This document shows, in pieces, positions 1 to 8,412 of a stretch of 64,000 nt of DNA (the first letter of the stretch is position 1; each line of letters starts with the position of its first letter). The DNA is from Methanoculleus caldifontis (GTDB taxonomy: Archaea > Halobacteriota > Methanomicrobia > Methanomicrobiales > Methanoculleaceae). The notes below the pieces were generated by a model. That model did not search any database. It was not told the origin of the DNA and saw only the letters and a program-made list of their open reading frames with translations. The stretch covers positions 682,001 through 746,000 of the forward strand of contig NZ_WBKO01000001.1 in NCBI RefSeq assembly GCF_032842345.1, given 5' to 3'. The translations under genes and the position numbers were made by a program.

Positions 1-1
1 C

Positions 2-601
2 GCCGTCGGCCACCTTGCGCGGGGGAATCTCGACGGCCGGGTGGCAGCCCGGATCGCCACGGGCGGCCTTCTCGGTGTCCTCATCGGCTCCTGGCTCTTC
101 TCCTTCATCGTCGACCATACCCGCGTCCTCGACCTGATCCTCGGCCTGATCTTCCTCGCCCCGTCGATAGGGATGATCCGGGACGGGCTCCGGTCCGGCA
201 CCCGGCCGGAGCCTGAGCGTGTCGGGGGAACCGCTCCCGGCCACGCCCTCTTCGGGGCCACCGTCGGGGTCCTGACCGGGATCACCGGGCTTGGGGGCGG
301 TTACGCCCTCGTCCCGGGGCTGCTCTACCTCTTCGGCGCCCCGGTCTCTGTCACGATGGGGACGTCGCTAGCGTCCATGATCCCGATGGCGGTCGTCGGG
401 GGCGGGATCAAACTCGCGGAAGGGTATGTCGCCGTCGGGGCGGGGCTGATCCTCGCTGCCGGGTCGATCGCCGGCGCCCAGGCGGGGGCCGCGTCGATCG
501 GAAGGTTCCGGCCGGCGACCCTGAAACTGGTCTTCGGCCTCTACTTCCTCTACGCGGCGATCCGCTTTATCGCGGGGTTCCTCGGTATCGGGGTGCCCTG
601 A
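2..601 (+). CDS. TauE/SafE family sulfite/sulfonate exporter, 5' end cut off
   Basis: C-terminal ~199 residues of a polytopic membrane protein of the TauE/SafE (DUF81) family, which moves sulfite, sulfonates or related organosulfur anions across the membrane. The frame is open from the left edge, and the residues before the GTG at 41 (GHLARGNLDGRVA) already look like the family's conserved loop between repeats, so that GTG is internal and the true start lies outside the window. The second half has the glycine-rich repeat (TGITGLGGGYALVPGLLYLFG) and a further run of hydrophobic segments ending in FGLYFLYAAIRFIAGFLGIG. Substrate cannot be told from sequence. The family is sure; the annotation is partial only because of the window edge. 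Confidence 0.9.
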   Translation, partial: AVGHLARGNLDGRVAARIATGGLLGVLIGSWLFSFIVDHTRVLDLILGLIFLAPSIGMIRDGLRSGTRPEPERVGGTAPGHALFGATVGVLTGITGLGGGYALVPGLLYLFGAPVSVTMGTSLASMIPMAVVGGGIKLAEGYVAVGAGLILAAGSIAGAQAGAASIGRFRPATLKLVFGLYFLYAAIRFIAGFLGIGVP

Positions 602-737
602 ACCGTATCTCCGGAATGGTTGCCGGGGAGGCGGACGGGCCTCCGGGACCGGCAGTGACGGAAAGCCCGGTTGCCGTCAAGGTTTTTAGCCGGCGGCCGC
701 CCATATCCTAGTACCGATACGCGGTGGGGCCCCGGAG

Positions 738-1679
738 ATGGAGTGGAAGGATATTGTCAGCGTTCTCGCGGGCGGGATCGTGATCCTGCTCGTCGCTCTC
801 GTAGTGAAACCCGCGCTCCTCCCGGCATCGGGCGGCCCCTCTCTCGCCGGGGCGGCACCGCCCGTGTATCACCCGCCCATCCCGGCCCCGGCCGCGACGC
901 CGTTCCCGGAAGGCGCTCCGGTCTACACCCGGACCTTCCGCTGGACGTCGATCGACGGCGGGGTCCATACAACGGAGGTCCGGGTCCCGGAGGCGCTCTT
1001 CCTCGAGCGCCGGGCGACCCCCCGGTTTGCCGACCCGCTCGCCTGGGGGCGATACGCCCTCGCGGATGCCGATCGGCCGGTCCTCGACGACCTCGCCCGC
1101 CGGATCGCACCCCCGACCGCCAACCCGGAAGAGGAGTACTTCCGGCTGATGAACCTGATCTTCTTCGTCCAGCAGATACCGTACGCGCCCGACAACAGCA
1201 CCGACTCCTATACCGAAGGCGTCCTCCCCCGGTATGCCCGGCATGTGGGAAAGAGTGTTGAGTACACCAGATACCCCGTCGAGACGCTCGTCGACGGGAA
1301 GGGAGACAGCGAGGATGCGGCTATCCTGATGGCTGGGCTCCTCGACGCTCTCAGCTACGATACGGTGCTGCTCCGGTACCCGGACCACATGGCGCTCGGT
1401 ATCCGGATGGAGGGGTTCAACCCCTATTACGCGAAGTACACGCCGAAATACTTCACGTACGAGGGGAAGCACTACTACTACGTCGAGGGGACGAACTACA
1501 CCTCGGTCTCCACGGGAAATTCGACGTTCTGGGCCAGGCCTGCCCCGATCGGTGATACCCGGGCCGGGCCGGTCGAGAGCGTGAGGTCGGGGACGCCGGA
1601 GATCATTCCCCTGCGCTACCTCCTCATGCCCGCCGAATACCGTATCCACCCGGTCCGGCTGCCGGGGAGAGGGGCGTGA
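738..1679 (+). CDS. membrane-anchored transglutaminase-like protein with Ser replacing the catalytic Cys
   Basis: 313 residues. One N-terminal membrane segment (about residues 5-25) is followed by a Pro/Ala-rich linker and an extracellular domain. Residues ~188-225 read GDSEDAAILMAGLLDALSYD followed by PDHMALGI, the spacing of the transglutaminase-like fold (normally GDCED...H). The nucleophile position is Ser here, so classical Cys protease/transglutaminase chemistry is doubtful. A Tyr-rich stretch and YYYVEGTNY supply the possible third acidic position. It may be a binding protein or a hydrolase of altered chemistry. The stop overlaps the GTG start of the next gene (GTGA), so the two are probably co-translated. 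Fold assignment is by motif only. Confidence 0.65.
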   Translation: MEWKDIVSVLAGGIVILLVALVVKPALLPASGGPSLAGAAPPVYHPPIPAPAATPFPEGAPVYTRTFRWTSIDGGVHTTEVRVPEALFLERRATPRFADPLAWGRYALADADRPVLDDLARRIAPPTANPEEEYFRLMNLIFFVQQIPYAPDNSTDSYTEGVLPRYARHVGKSVEYTRYPVETLVDGKGDSEDAAILMAGLLDALSYDTVLLRYPDHMALGIRMEGFNPYYAKYTPKYFTYEGKHYYYVEGTNYTSVSTGNSTFWARPAPIGDTRAGPVESVRSGTPEIIPLRYLLMPAEYRIHPVRLPGRGA

Positions 1680-2272
1680 GTGCCGTGGACCTGAAGGCTC
1701 CGAAACTCCCGAAACTTCCGAAAATCACCGTCAGCCGGCGGCAGGCGCTCATCGCCGTCGGGGCGGCGGTTGCCCTGATAGCCGTCGTTTTCATCGGGTG
1801 GAACCTGTATCTCGACCACACCAAGGAGCAGCGGGTTGCGGCGTTCGGCAGCCATATGGCAGCCTCGGAGGCAGACCTCCACCGGCTCCACGAGGCGGTC
1901 TCGACGCACATGCGCTCTTCCCCTGACCACCTCTCGATCGGTGAGACTGACGCGTATATGCGGCAGTTTGGAGCCCTCGCGGAGTACGGGAGGGGGGTCA
2001 CGGCCTATCACCGGCAGGTGATCGCTGCCGATGTGGTCCCGATGAGTTATGCCGGAGCGCAGGCGGCCTACATCCGGGCGCTCGAGAGCCTGAACCGGGC
2101 GTTCTCCCTCTGGTCCTCGGCCGCGGCCGCCTACGACGCAAAGGCCTACGCCGCGGCAAAGGATAATCTCAAAGAGGCGGACGGTGCGTGGAAGGAGTAT
2201 CTGGCCGCGGTAGAAGAGTACGAGCGGGAACTCCGGGCTGCAGAGAGCGGGGAGGAGATCTCTCCCGCCTAG
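1676..2272 (+). CDS. single-pass membrane protein of unknown function
   Basis: 198 residues, GTG start overlapping the previous stop. A basic, proline-rich cytoplasmic N-terminus (KAPKLPKLPKITVSRRQ) precedes one transmembrane helix (about residues 25-46), then a long, mostly helical, Ala- and charged-residue-rich outer domain. I recognise no enzymatic motif. The translational overlap with the transglutaminase-like protein suggests they act together at the cell surface. The end overlaps by 4 nt the end of the convergent lipoprotein gene. Confidence 0.6.
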   Translation: MSAVDLKAPKLPKLPKITVSRRQALIAVGAAVALIAVVFIGWNLYLDHTKEQRVAAFGSHMAASEADLHRLHEAVSTHMRSSPDHLSIGETDAYMRQFGALAEYGRGVTAYHRQVIAADVVPMSYAGAQAAYIRALESLNRAFSLWSSAAAAYDAKAYAAAKDNLKEADGAWKEYLAAVEEYERELRAAESGEEISPA

Positions 2273-2949
2273 ACGAGATACTTCTCCGGGACCTTGACGG
2301 TGATGGTGAGCGACTTCAGCGACTCAGAACGGATGATGAAGTAATAGTCGCCGTAGCCTTCCCGGATGGTGAATGTCTCCTCCTTTCGTGCAGAGCCGCT
2401 CTCTGTAGAGTTATCTTTTGTCGAGACGTTTCCGGGGCGTGCCAGATCGGAACGGGAGTACTGGATCTCCCTGACAATCTTGTTGGGGTCGCTCTTTTCG
2501 TAGATCTCCATTGCTAACCAGGAGTAGTCGTTCATCGGCGTCACGCTCACGTTGACGGCCCAGTAGGGGTACGGGATACGATAGACCTCGGTGGCAAGAA
2601 CACGGGGAGGCCGGTCGATGGTTGCCGTTGCGTAGTCCACCATCCTCTCGGAGACCCGGAGGTCGTTAGGCTGCTTTGTCATCGTGATCGTGGGTGTCGG
2701 GGTCGGGATCTGGTAGGTCCGCGGGTCGACGAACGCCACCTTCCTCACTTCGAGGGTCGTATTCTCGCGGGGGGGTGCGGCGGGGGTGGGGGCCGGAAGA
2801 CCCCCCAGCAACGTCTGCGCCAGCGTCAGCAGCTGCGGCGGGGCGGGGGAATCGGACTGGAGATCTGCAACCGTATCGGGCGCCGTGCAGCCTCCGGCCA
2901 CGACGGCGACCGCAAGGAGGATAAGGAGCGGGATGTGGCGCCCTTGCAT
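2269..2949 (-). CDS. predicted lipoprotein, function unknown
   Basis: 226 residues with a signal peptide and lipobox-like AGGC at about residues 18-21, then a Pro/Thr-rich linker (residues ~30-90) and a beta-rich domain containing PYPYWAVNVSVTPMNDYSW and a C-terminal FIIRSESLKSLTITVKVP. It looks like a small extracellular beta-sandwich tethered to the membrane, of a type common in Methanomicrobiales. No catalytic residues recognised. It is convergent with the preceding operon. Confidence 0.65.
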   Translation of the reverse strand: MQGRHIPLLILLAVAVVAGGCTAPDTVADLQSDSPAPPQLLTLAQTLLGGLPAPTPAAPPRENTTLEVRKVAFVDPRTYQIPTPTPTITMTKQPNDLRVSERMVDYATATIDRPPRVLATEVYRIPYPYWAVNVSVTPMNDYSWLAMEIYEKSDPNKIVREIQYSRSDLARPGNVSTKDNSTESGSARKEETFTIREGYGDYYFIIRSESLKSLTITVKVPEKYLV

Positions 2950-3042
2950 ACTGATCTCTTGTTTTGAGGCGCTATTAGTAGTTACTCATACGATCCGGGG
3001 ACGGGGCGGGAAAAAGAGATGGTTGGGCGGACCGGGGGCGCT

Positions 3043-3543
3043 TCACGTCCCCTCGAGTGCTTCCATGGCAAGGCCTTCGAACTCATGGCCCAGCTGCGCA
3101 AACGTCCTCTCGACCTCGGCGACCCCCGCCGGATCCCCCAGTTTCAGCAGGGCGGCGGCGGTCAGGGCCCGGCAGCACTCGGACCGGCTGGTCCTGAGGA
3201 TGCCGATCAGCGGGTCGACCGCCCGGGGATCACCGATCTCGGCGAGTGCCCAGACTGCCGGGTTCTTGATATCGTCGTCCGCGACGAGCAGGACCCCGAT
3301 GAGCGGCTCCACCGCTTCGGCCCCGGTTCGGGCGAGCGCCATCGCCACGGTCCAGCGTGCATCGCTGTCGGTGGCGAGCAGGGCCTGCACCAGCGGCCCG
3401 ATCGCCGGCGCCCCGATGGTCCCGAGACTCCCGACAGCCTGCAGGCTGGTGTAGGTGTCGGCGTTCAGCATGACGTGCATCAGTTCCCGGACCTGCCCGG
3501 GCTCGCCCGCCTTAACTTCTCTCCTCTCGATCGTCTTCTGCAT
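3043..3543 (-). CDS. HEAT-repeat protein
   Basis: 166 residues made almost entirely of PBS-lyase/HEAT-like helical repeats: GSLGTIGAPAIGPLVQALL, MALARTGAEAVEPLIGVLL, WALAEIGDPRAVDPLIGIL and AALLKLGDPAGVAEVE at about 31-residue intervals. Such repeats are protein-protein interaction scaffolds; no lyase residues are evident. A second, smaller HEAT protein lies at 19402. The partner is unknown. Confidence 0.8.
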   Translation of the reverse strand: MQKTIERREVKAGEPGQVRELMHVMLNADTYTSLQAVGSLGTIGAPAIGPLVQALLATDSDARWTVAMALARTGAEAVEPLIGVLLVADDDIKNPAVWALAEIGDPRAVDPLIGILRTSRSECCRALTAAALLKLGDPAGVAEVERTFAQLGHEFEGLAMEALEGT

Positions 3544-3654
3544 CTCCTCACCTCCTCTTTACAGATGGGGGGTGTCCCGGCGTTACAATAAGCCTTTACG
3601 CACCGGAATCGCCGTACAGTACTGCGGAACGGCAGTGCCGGGCATAGATTTTTA

Positions 3655-3775
3655 TACCCTTCCGCGGCGGCCGGTGGAAGCTCCGCTCCTAGCGGAACGT
3701 CGCACCCTTTGAGACACGCGTCGCCACTCGAAAACACTTCGCGTTTTCTCAAGTTACTGCCCTAGCAGTAACTGC
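3655..3775. repeat. cluster of small hairpins running into the end of the HTH-PAS gene
   Basis: Three adjacent inverted repeats: CCGCTcctAGCGG, GAAAACacttcgcGTTTTC and GTTACTGcccTAGCAGTAAC. The last one supplies the final codons and stop of the minus-strand HTH-PAS gene (stop at 3749). The CCTAGCGGAACGTCGCACC wording resembles the hairpin units of the arrays at 17.3 and 49.4 kb. They may act as a transcription terminator between the two minus-strand genes or be degenerate repeat units. Confidence 0.5.
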
Positions 3776-5629
3776 CGCCATCATGCCGAGCACCCTGCCG
3801 TCTTCGCCGATGATCGGCGTCGCGAGAAGGTCCACCCGGAACTTCGCACCGCCGTTCCGGATGCCGGCCCGCTCGCCATGCCAGGACCCGCCATCGAGAA
3901 CCATCCGGATGATCTCCCGCATCTCCTCCGGCTCTTCCCAGAACCGGGAGAAGTGTGACCCCCGCACCTCCTCTGCTGTCGGGTAGTTCCAGAGGGCGAG
4001 GTAGGCGGCGTTCGCGTAGGTCACCACCCCGTCCGGGGCGAGGAGGGCGACCGCACGCCCGGTGCAGGCGATAGCCCGGTCTTTGAGGAGCATCTCCTGC
4101 TCCCGCCGCCGCAGGTCGGCGATGTCCGCGACGAGGAGGCGGTAGGCCCGCGTCTCCTCGGTGATATCCTCGCAGGTCGAGTACTCTGTCCCGTCGCAGA
4201 GTGTTACGAAGCGGGAAAGAATCGTCTTCCTCGATCTGTCCCGGCACCGGACAGTAAACGTCCGGGGCCTGACCTGGCCTGGAACCGACCGCTCAAGGTC
4301 CGATCGCCAGGCGCCGAGGGCTTCCTGCCGGGCCTCTTCGTCCGGGAAGATCAGCCGGGTCCACTCAGCGACCGTGGGCGCCTCGTCCGGACCGTAACCG
4401 AAGATCTCTACGAACCGGCGGTTGACGTAGACGAACCGCCCCTCGCGGTCGATGAGCGCGACCCCGAAGGGGGACGAGTCGACCATGCCCCGGAACCGGG
4501 CCTCGCTCAGCCGGAGCTGCTGGGCGGTCTCGCGCCGCGCGAGGGCGATCGAGGCCTGCCGGACGAACGACTCCACCGTCTCCCGGTTCTCGAGTTCCCT
4601 TCCGGCGGGGAGGAAGATGCCGGCGATGCCGAAGAGTTGCTCGCGCCAGACCAGCCCTATGATGCACGTCTTCACAATATTGAATCGGGAGAGGATCGCC
4701 TCGCAGACCTCTTGTGGGACCACCCCGAAGCAGAGGTCGTAGAACGACCATGAGGACGGTTCGGGGCGGAAGACAAACTCCCGCAGGCCGCGCAGCAAGA
4801 GGGGGGTCTCGTTGTACGGGGCCTCCAGGAGACGGGTGACCGGGAGGATCAGGCCGAGGGGGTCGCGCCCCAGAAGTGCCGTGACCCCCTCCCGGAACCC
4901 CTCGCCTCCAACCGCCTGGACGACGAACTGACGGTCGGGCTCGTCGTAGGAGATGATGAAGATGTATGTCCCCGGCGCGAGCTCCATGAGCCGGTCGACG
5001 ATGTACTGGTAGATATCGCCCACCGGCGGCAGATCGACGAGGTCGGTCGCCGTCCGGGCGAGGAACATCGTGTTCCGGATGTACTGTTTCCGCTCGGTGA
5101 TATCCTCGAGCACGACGGTGCAGCCCTTCTCCCCGCCCTCAAACGTCGTCGGGATCGCCTGCATTTGGTAGAAGGACTCGCTGCCGTCGTCCCGCCGGTG
5201 CTGGATCTCGGCGATCACCTGCTCGCGCTCGAGGCCCTCGACCACGGCGAGCGCCTCCGGCGAAGAGACGACCGGGAGGGCCGCATCGCGGATGTTGCAG
5301 CCGACGATCTCATCTTTTGTACGCCGAAATCGCCTCAGGCACTGGTCGTTGGCCTGGACGATCGTGAGGTCGGCATCGAGGACCAGGATCAGGTTCTTCG
5401 TGAAACAGAGAAACGCCGAGAGAGGTATACGCTGCGCGACCGAGTAGACCTTGGCGTTGCCGACGAGCCGCGCCTCGACCTGGCCTTCTGCCTGCATCAC
5501 CTCGAGGTGCCTGGAGACCGAGTTCCGGTTTGCTCCGAGGGCCCTTGCGATCTCCGTGATCGTCATACCCTTCGGCCGGAACTTGAGGGTCCGCAGGATC
5601 CTCCCCGGGAGATCCTGATCCGGCTGCAT
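3749..5629 (-). CDS. HTH-PAS-GAF sensory regulator (no kinase domain)
   Basis: 626 residues. Residues ~8-65 form a winged HTH (GMTITEIARALGANRNSVSRHLEVM), followed by the signature PLSAFLCFTKNLILVLDADL that opens the first PAS domain. Then come a PAC segment, a GAF-like region (~190-365), and two more PAS domains (~375-490 and ~505-620). There is no histidine kinase, GGDEF or receiver domain, so it is probably a one-component regulator in which ligand or redox sensing by PAS/GAF alters DNA binding. Paralogues with the same N-terminus lie at 13155 and 43343. A strong TATA box lies just upstream. The last residues are encoded by a repeat hairpin. Confidence 0.85.
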   Translation of the reverse strand: MQPDQDLPGRILRTLKFRPKGMTITEIARALGANRNSVSRHLEVMQAEGQVEARLVGNAKVYSVAQRIPLSAFLCFTKNLILVLDADLTIVQANDQCLRRFRRTKDEIVGCNIRDAALPVVSSPEALAVVEGLEREQVIAEIQHRRDDGSESFYQMQAIPTTFEGGEKGCTVVLEDITERKQYIRNTMFLARTATDLVDLPPVGDIYQYIVDRLMELAPGTYIFIISYDEPDRQFVVQAVGGEGFREGVTALLGRDPLGLILPVTRLLEAPYNETPLLLRGLREFVFRPEPSSWSFYDLCFGVVPQEVCEAILSRFNIVKTCIIGLVWREQLFGIAGIFLPAGRELENRETVESFVRQASIALARRETAQQLRLSEARFRGMVDSSPFGVALIDREGRFVYVNRRFVEIFGYGPDEAPTVAEWTRLIFPDEEARQEALGAWRSDLERSVPGQVRPRTFTVRCRDRSRKTILSRFVTLCDGTEYSTCEDITEETRAYRLLVADIADLRRREQEMLLKDRAIACTGRAVALLAPDGVVTYANAAYLALWNYPTAEEVRGSHFSRFWEEPEEMREIIRMVLDGGSWHGERAGIRNGGAKFRVDLLATPIIGEDGRVLGMMAAVTARAVT

Positions 5630-5647
5630 GCCATACCGCCGTTGTAG

Positions 5648-5664
5648 GCCTGCGTATAATATAT
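5648..5664 (-). promoter_or_regulatory. TATA-box promoter of the HTH-PAS gene at 3749-5629
   Basis: On the minus strand the sequence AAGTATATATTATACG lies about 20-35 nt before the ATG at 5629, as expected for an archaeal TBP site with a very short leader. It is an unusually good TATA box for this GC-rich region. Confidence 0.55.
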
Positions 5665-5850
5665 ACTTCTTTCGTCTTGCGGCGGGGCTGTATCTCCGGC
5701 GGATCGAATGCCTCTCTCAGGAGGCGGACGGCACCTCCGGAACGCAGACGCTCATCGGTGCGCAGGGAGGCCGGGGGAAGATCGGCCGGGGTGCAGGGAT
5801 TTATGGGGGGAGGACGTATCCTGTAGGACAGGCCCGGAGGGCAGCCGATT

Positions 5851-6588
5851 ATGGAGGACAGAGAACTCGTCAGCATAACACAGGGAGCGCTCGCGATCAT
5901 GAACCCGACCACCCCGGCAAAAGTGCTCGCCGCGGGAAAGGCGGCAGGGCTCGGCAGGGGGACCCGCGTCGTGGAGACCGGGTGCGGGAACGGGACGATC
6001 CTCGCGCTCTGGGGGCAGGAGTACGGGATATCCGGCCTCGGCATCGAGTCCCGCGAGGACGCCTGCAACCGGGCGGAGGAGACGTTCCGGGCGGCGGGGC
6101 TTGGCGACCGGCTCAGCGTCCGGTGCATGGACGCCCGCGACTACGCCCCCGACGAACCGTTCGACTGCGCCGTATCGATCGGGGCGTCCCACATCCAGGG
6201 CGGGTTTTCGGCGACGCTCGATTCCCTCCTCGGTCTCGTCCACGACGAGGGGACGATCGTCATCGGCGACCGTTGCTGGCGGTCGGACCGCGTCCCGCCG
6301 GAGTTCGCCCGCGAGTGGCCCGACGTCCTGACCGGCTACGAGATCCTCGGCACCGCCCGCGAGGCCGGGCTCGACGTCGCCGCCGTCATCCGGGCGGGTC
6401 CCGAAGACTGGGACCGCTACGAGTCGGCGATCTGGCAGGCGGTTCTCTCCTGGCTCGGCAGCCACTCCGACCACCCCGACCGCGACTTCATGGTCGGCTA
6501 CCTCCGCCGCGTCCAGGACGAGTACTTCGGCTACGGCCGGGAGTATATGGACTGGGCGATGTATGTCATGGTGCCCGGCTTCTGGTGA
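5851..6588 (+). CDS. class I SAM-dependent methyltransferase
   Basis: 245 residues with a Rossmann-type methyltransferase core. Motif I is VVETGCGNGTILALWG (about residues 40-55), motif II is GLGIESRED, and the post-I/motif IV region is CMDARDY...FDCAVSIGASH. The conserved C-terminal part GYEILGTAREAGLDVAAVIRAGPEDWDRYES is typical of a small-molecule methyltransferase subgroup. The substrate is unknown. It is monocistronic and is followed directly by a palindromic repeat. Confidence 0.82.
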   Translation: MEDRELVSITQGALAIMNPTTPAKVLAAGKAAGLGRGTRVVETGCGNGTILALWGQEYGISGLGIESREDACNRAEETFRAAGLGDRLSVRCMDARDYAPDEPFDCAVSIGASHIQGGFSATLDSLLGLVHDEGTIVIGDRCWRSDRVPPEFAREWPDVLTGYEILGTAREAGLDVAAVIRAGPEDWDRYESAIWQAVLSWLGSHSDHPDRDFMVGYLRRVQDEYFGYGREYMDWAMYVMVPGFW

Positions 6589-6593
6589 GAGGA

Positions 6594-6678
6594 GGTCTCG
6601 CGCGAAGCCGCGAAGAACGCGAAGTTCGGCGAAGTGGTATTGACGGTTATCTTCGCGCTTTCGCGCCTTCGCGTGCGG
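6594..6678. repeat. dispersed ~80-bp inverted-repeat (REP-like) element, copy A
   Basis: Two arms of about 27 nt built from GCGAAG/CTTCGC heptads (left CGCGAAGCCGCGAAGAACG, right inverted CTTCGCGCC..CTTCGCG) flank a ~16-nt unique spacer. The same structure recurs at 17501, 23834 and 50056. It lies between a plus-strand stop and a convergent gene. Confidence 0.8.
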
Positions 6679-6759
6679 ATGGTTCTCATGGTCGCTGGGG
6701 GGGCAGGGAGTGCGACCTTTGACGGGAATTTTCCCCTGAGCCAAAAAAGGAAGTTCCGG

Positions 6760-8412
6760 TTACGCTCCGGCATACACCCCGGAGCCGACGAACCATTTCT
6801 CGTCCACCGGAGCGACGTAGCAGAGTTTGAGCCCGTCAAGCCCGGTATCCGGGTTGTAATAGGTGACGTAGACGAACCCGCCCCCGGCCTCTGCTGCGGC
6901 GCTCTCAAGCAGGATCACCCTGACGCCGTACCGGTCCTCGAAGTCGAGACGGTTCTTCCCGATGAGATCGGGCTGGTAGGGGAGGGCGAGCGTCGTCCCG
7001 TCCGTCCCGTAAGCAAAGATGTATGCCCCGCCGTCGGCGAAGTCACCGGAAAGGTCGTTGAAGGCTGCGCATGCCGTCTCTCTCCCCTGCTCCTGAGCAA
7101 AGCCCCTTGCGGCCTTCACCCGCTGGACGAGCGTCTCCCTGACGCTTGTGTTGAAGTCGGTCGCGACCTCAGGGATGTAGATCCCCGACCCGACGAACCA
7201 GGTCCCGTCTACGGGGAGGACGTAGCCGAGTTTGAGTTCCTCCGCGTACCCCCGCGCCGGGTTCGGGTAGAGATAGTAGATGCTGCCGCCCCCTTCCGCC
7301 GCAAGCCTGCTCATGCCGTAGATATACGCCACGCCGCTTGAGTCGTGCACTTCGCTACGGTTCGTCCCGATGAACGCCGGCTGGAAGGGAAGGGCAAGGA
7401 CGGTGCTGTTCATGTCGTAGGCGAAAATGTAGAGCTCATCCCTGGCGAATTCTCCGTCGGGGTCGTTGAACGCGGCAAGTGCCTCCGTCCGGTCGTGCTC
7501 CCGTGCATACGCCGCAGCAGAGGCGACGAAAGCCTTCATCTCCTCGGCCGCATCCGCCGCAGGGGGCCTCTCGCCTGCCGGGGCCTGCTGCCGCTCCGCT
7601 GCGTCGAGGTTCCGCGTGACGACGACGCGCCATTCGGCTCCGTCGATCCCGGCAGTCCCCCAGATCGCCTCCTTGGTCACGTTCCGCTCCCAGCTCCGGT
7701 CCCAGAACGAATACTCAAGAGATCCCGTGGGTTCGGCGACGATCCGGGCAAACGCTTCCTGGAGCCCCGGTACCTGGTAATCGGGGTCCGAGAAGAGGTT
7801 GCGCCCGATCTCCTCGGGGGTGGTGTCGTAGATCACCCGCCCGTCGGTCTGCGCCACCCAGATGTCGTACGGGGTGCCGTTCGTCAGGGGCGCGATCGTC
7901 CGTCCGATGAGGGCGTCGGGCCTGTAGGCGATGCTGACGAATCCCAGGTACTCCGTCCCGCAGATCGGGTAGCTCTGGGTGATCCCGGTGAATCCCTCAT
8001 TGAGGTAGAAGGCCTCGCTCATGAGCGGCGCCCGCTCCCGGACCGCTCGCTGAACCTGCGGCTGGGACGAGACGTCCGTGTTCACGAGGCCGGCATAGTT
8101 CTCGGGCACGGCCATAACCACGATACCATCTCTCGATATCACGAGGTATGACTCGGCCCAGGGGTACTCCAGCAGCGTCTGCTTCAGTGCTTCTTTCCCT
8201 GCAGCGCCCGAAAGCCCGGTCTCGCCGAGCACCCGGGCATCCTCCCCGAGCGAAGCCCCGACCGAGGCGAGCTCCTGATCTATCGCGAGGACGGCCTCCT
8301 GGAGGACGGCGTCCCGGGTCGTCTGCAGGGGGGGCTGGCTCTCTTCCATGCAGCCTGCTCCGAGCACCGTGACGGCGATGACGAGAGCGGCAGCGATCGT
8401 ACATATGCGCAT
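6760..8412 (-). CDS. Cache-domain lipoprotein, putative extracellular sensor
   Basis: 550 residues. The signal peptide has lipobox-like GAGC (residues 19-22). The N-terminal third (~30-280) resembles a double Cache domain (ESYLVISRDGIVVMAVPENY, SYPICGTEYLGFVSIAYRPDALI). It is followed by two tandem single-Cache-like units (~300-420 and ~430-550), each with YIFAYDMNSTVLALPFQP or YIFAYGTDGTTLALPYQP and ending DGTWFVGSGIY or DEKWFVGSGVY. There is no transmembrane signalling output, so it probably binds a ligand outside the cell and hands the signal to a partner. Two near-identical Cache units suggest internal duplication. Confidence 0.8.
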   Translation of the reverse strand: MRICTIAAALVIAVTVLGAGCMEESQPPLQTTRDAVLQEAVLAIDQELASVGASLGEDARVLGETGLSGAAGKEALKQTLLEYPWAESYLVISRDGIVVMAVPENYAGLVNTDVSSQPQVQRAVRERAPLMSEAFYLNEGFTGITQSYPICGTEYLGFVSIAYRPDALIGRTIAPLTNGTPYDIWVAQTDGRVIYDTTPEEIGRNLFSDPDYQVPGLQEAFARIVAEPTGSLEYSFWDRSWERNVTKEAIWGTAGIDGAEWRVVVTRNLDAAERQQAPAGERPPAADAAEEMKAFVASAAAYAREHDRTEALAAFNDPDGEFARDELYIFAYDMNSTVLALPFQPAFIGTNRSEVHDSSGVAYIYGMSRLAAEGGGSIYYLYPNPARGYAEELKLGYVLPVDGTWFVGSGIYIPEVATDFNTSVRETLVQRVKAARGFAQEQGRETACAAFNDLSGDFADGGAYIFAYGTDGTTLALPYQPDLIGKNRLDFEDRYGVRVILLESAAAEAGGGFVYVTYYNPDTGLDGLKLCYVAPVDEKWFVGSGVYAGA

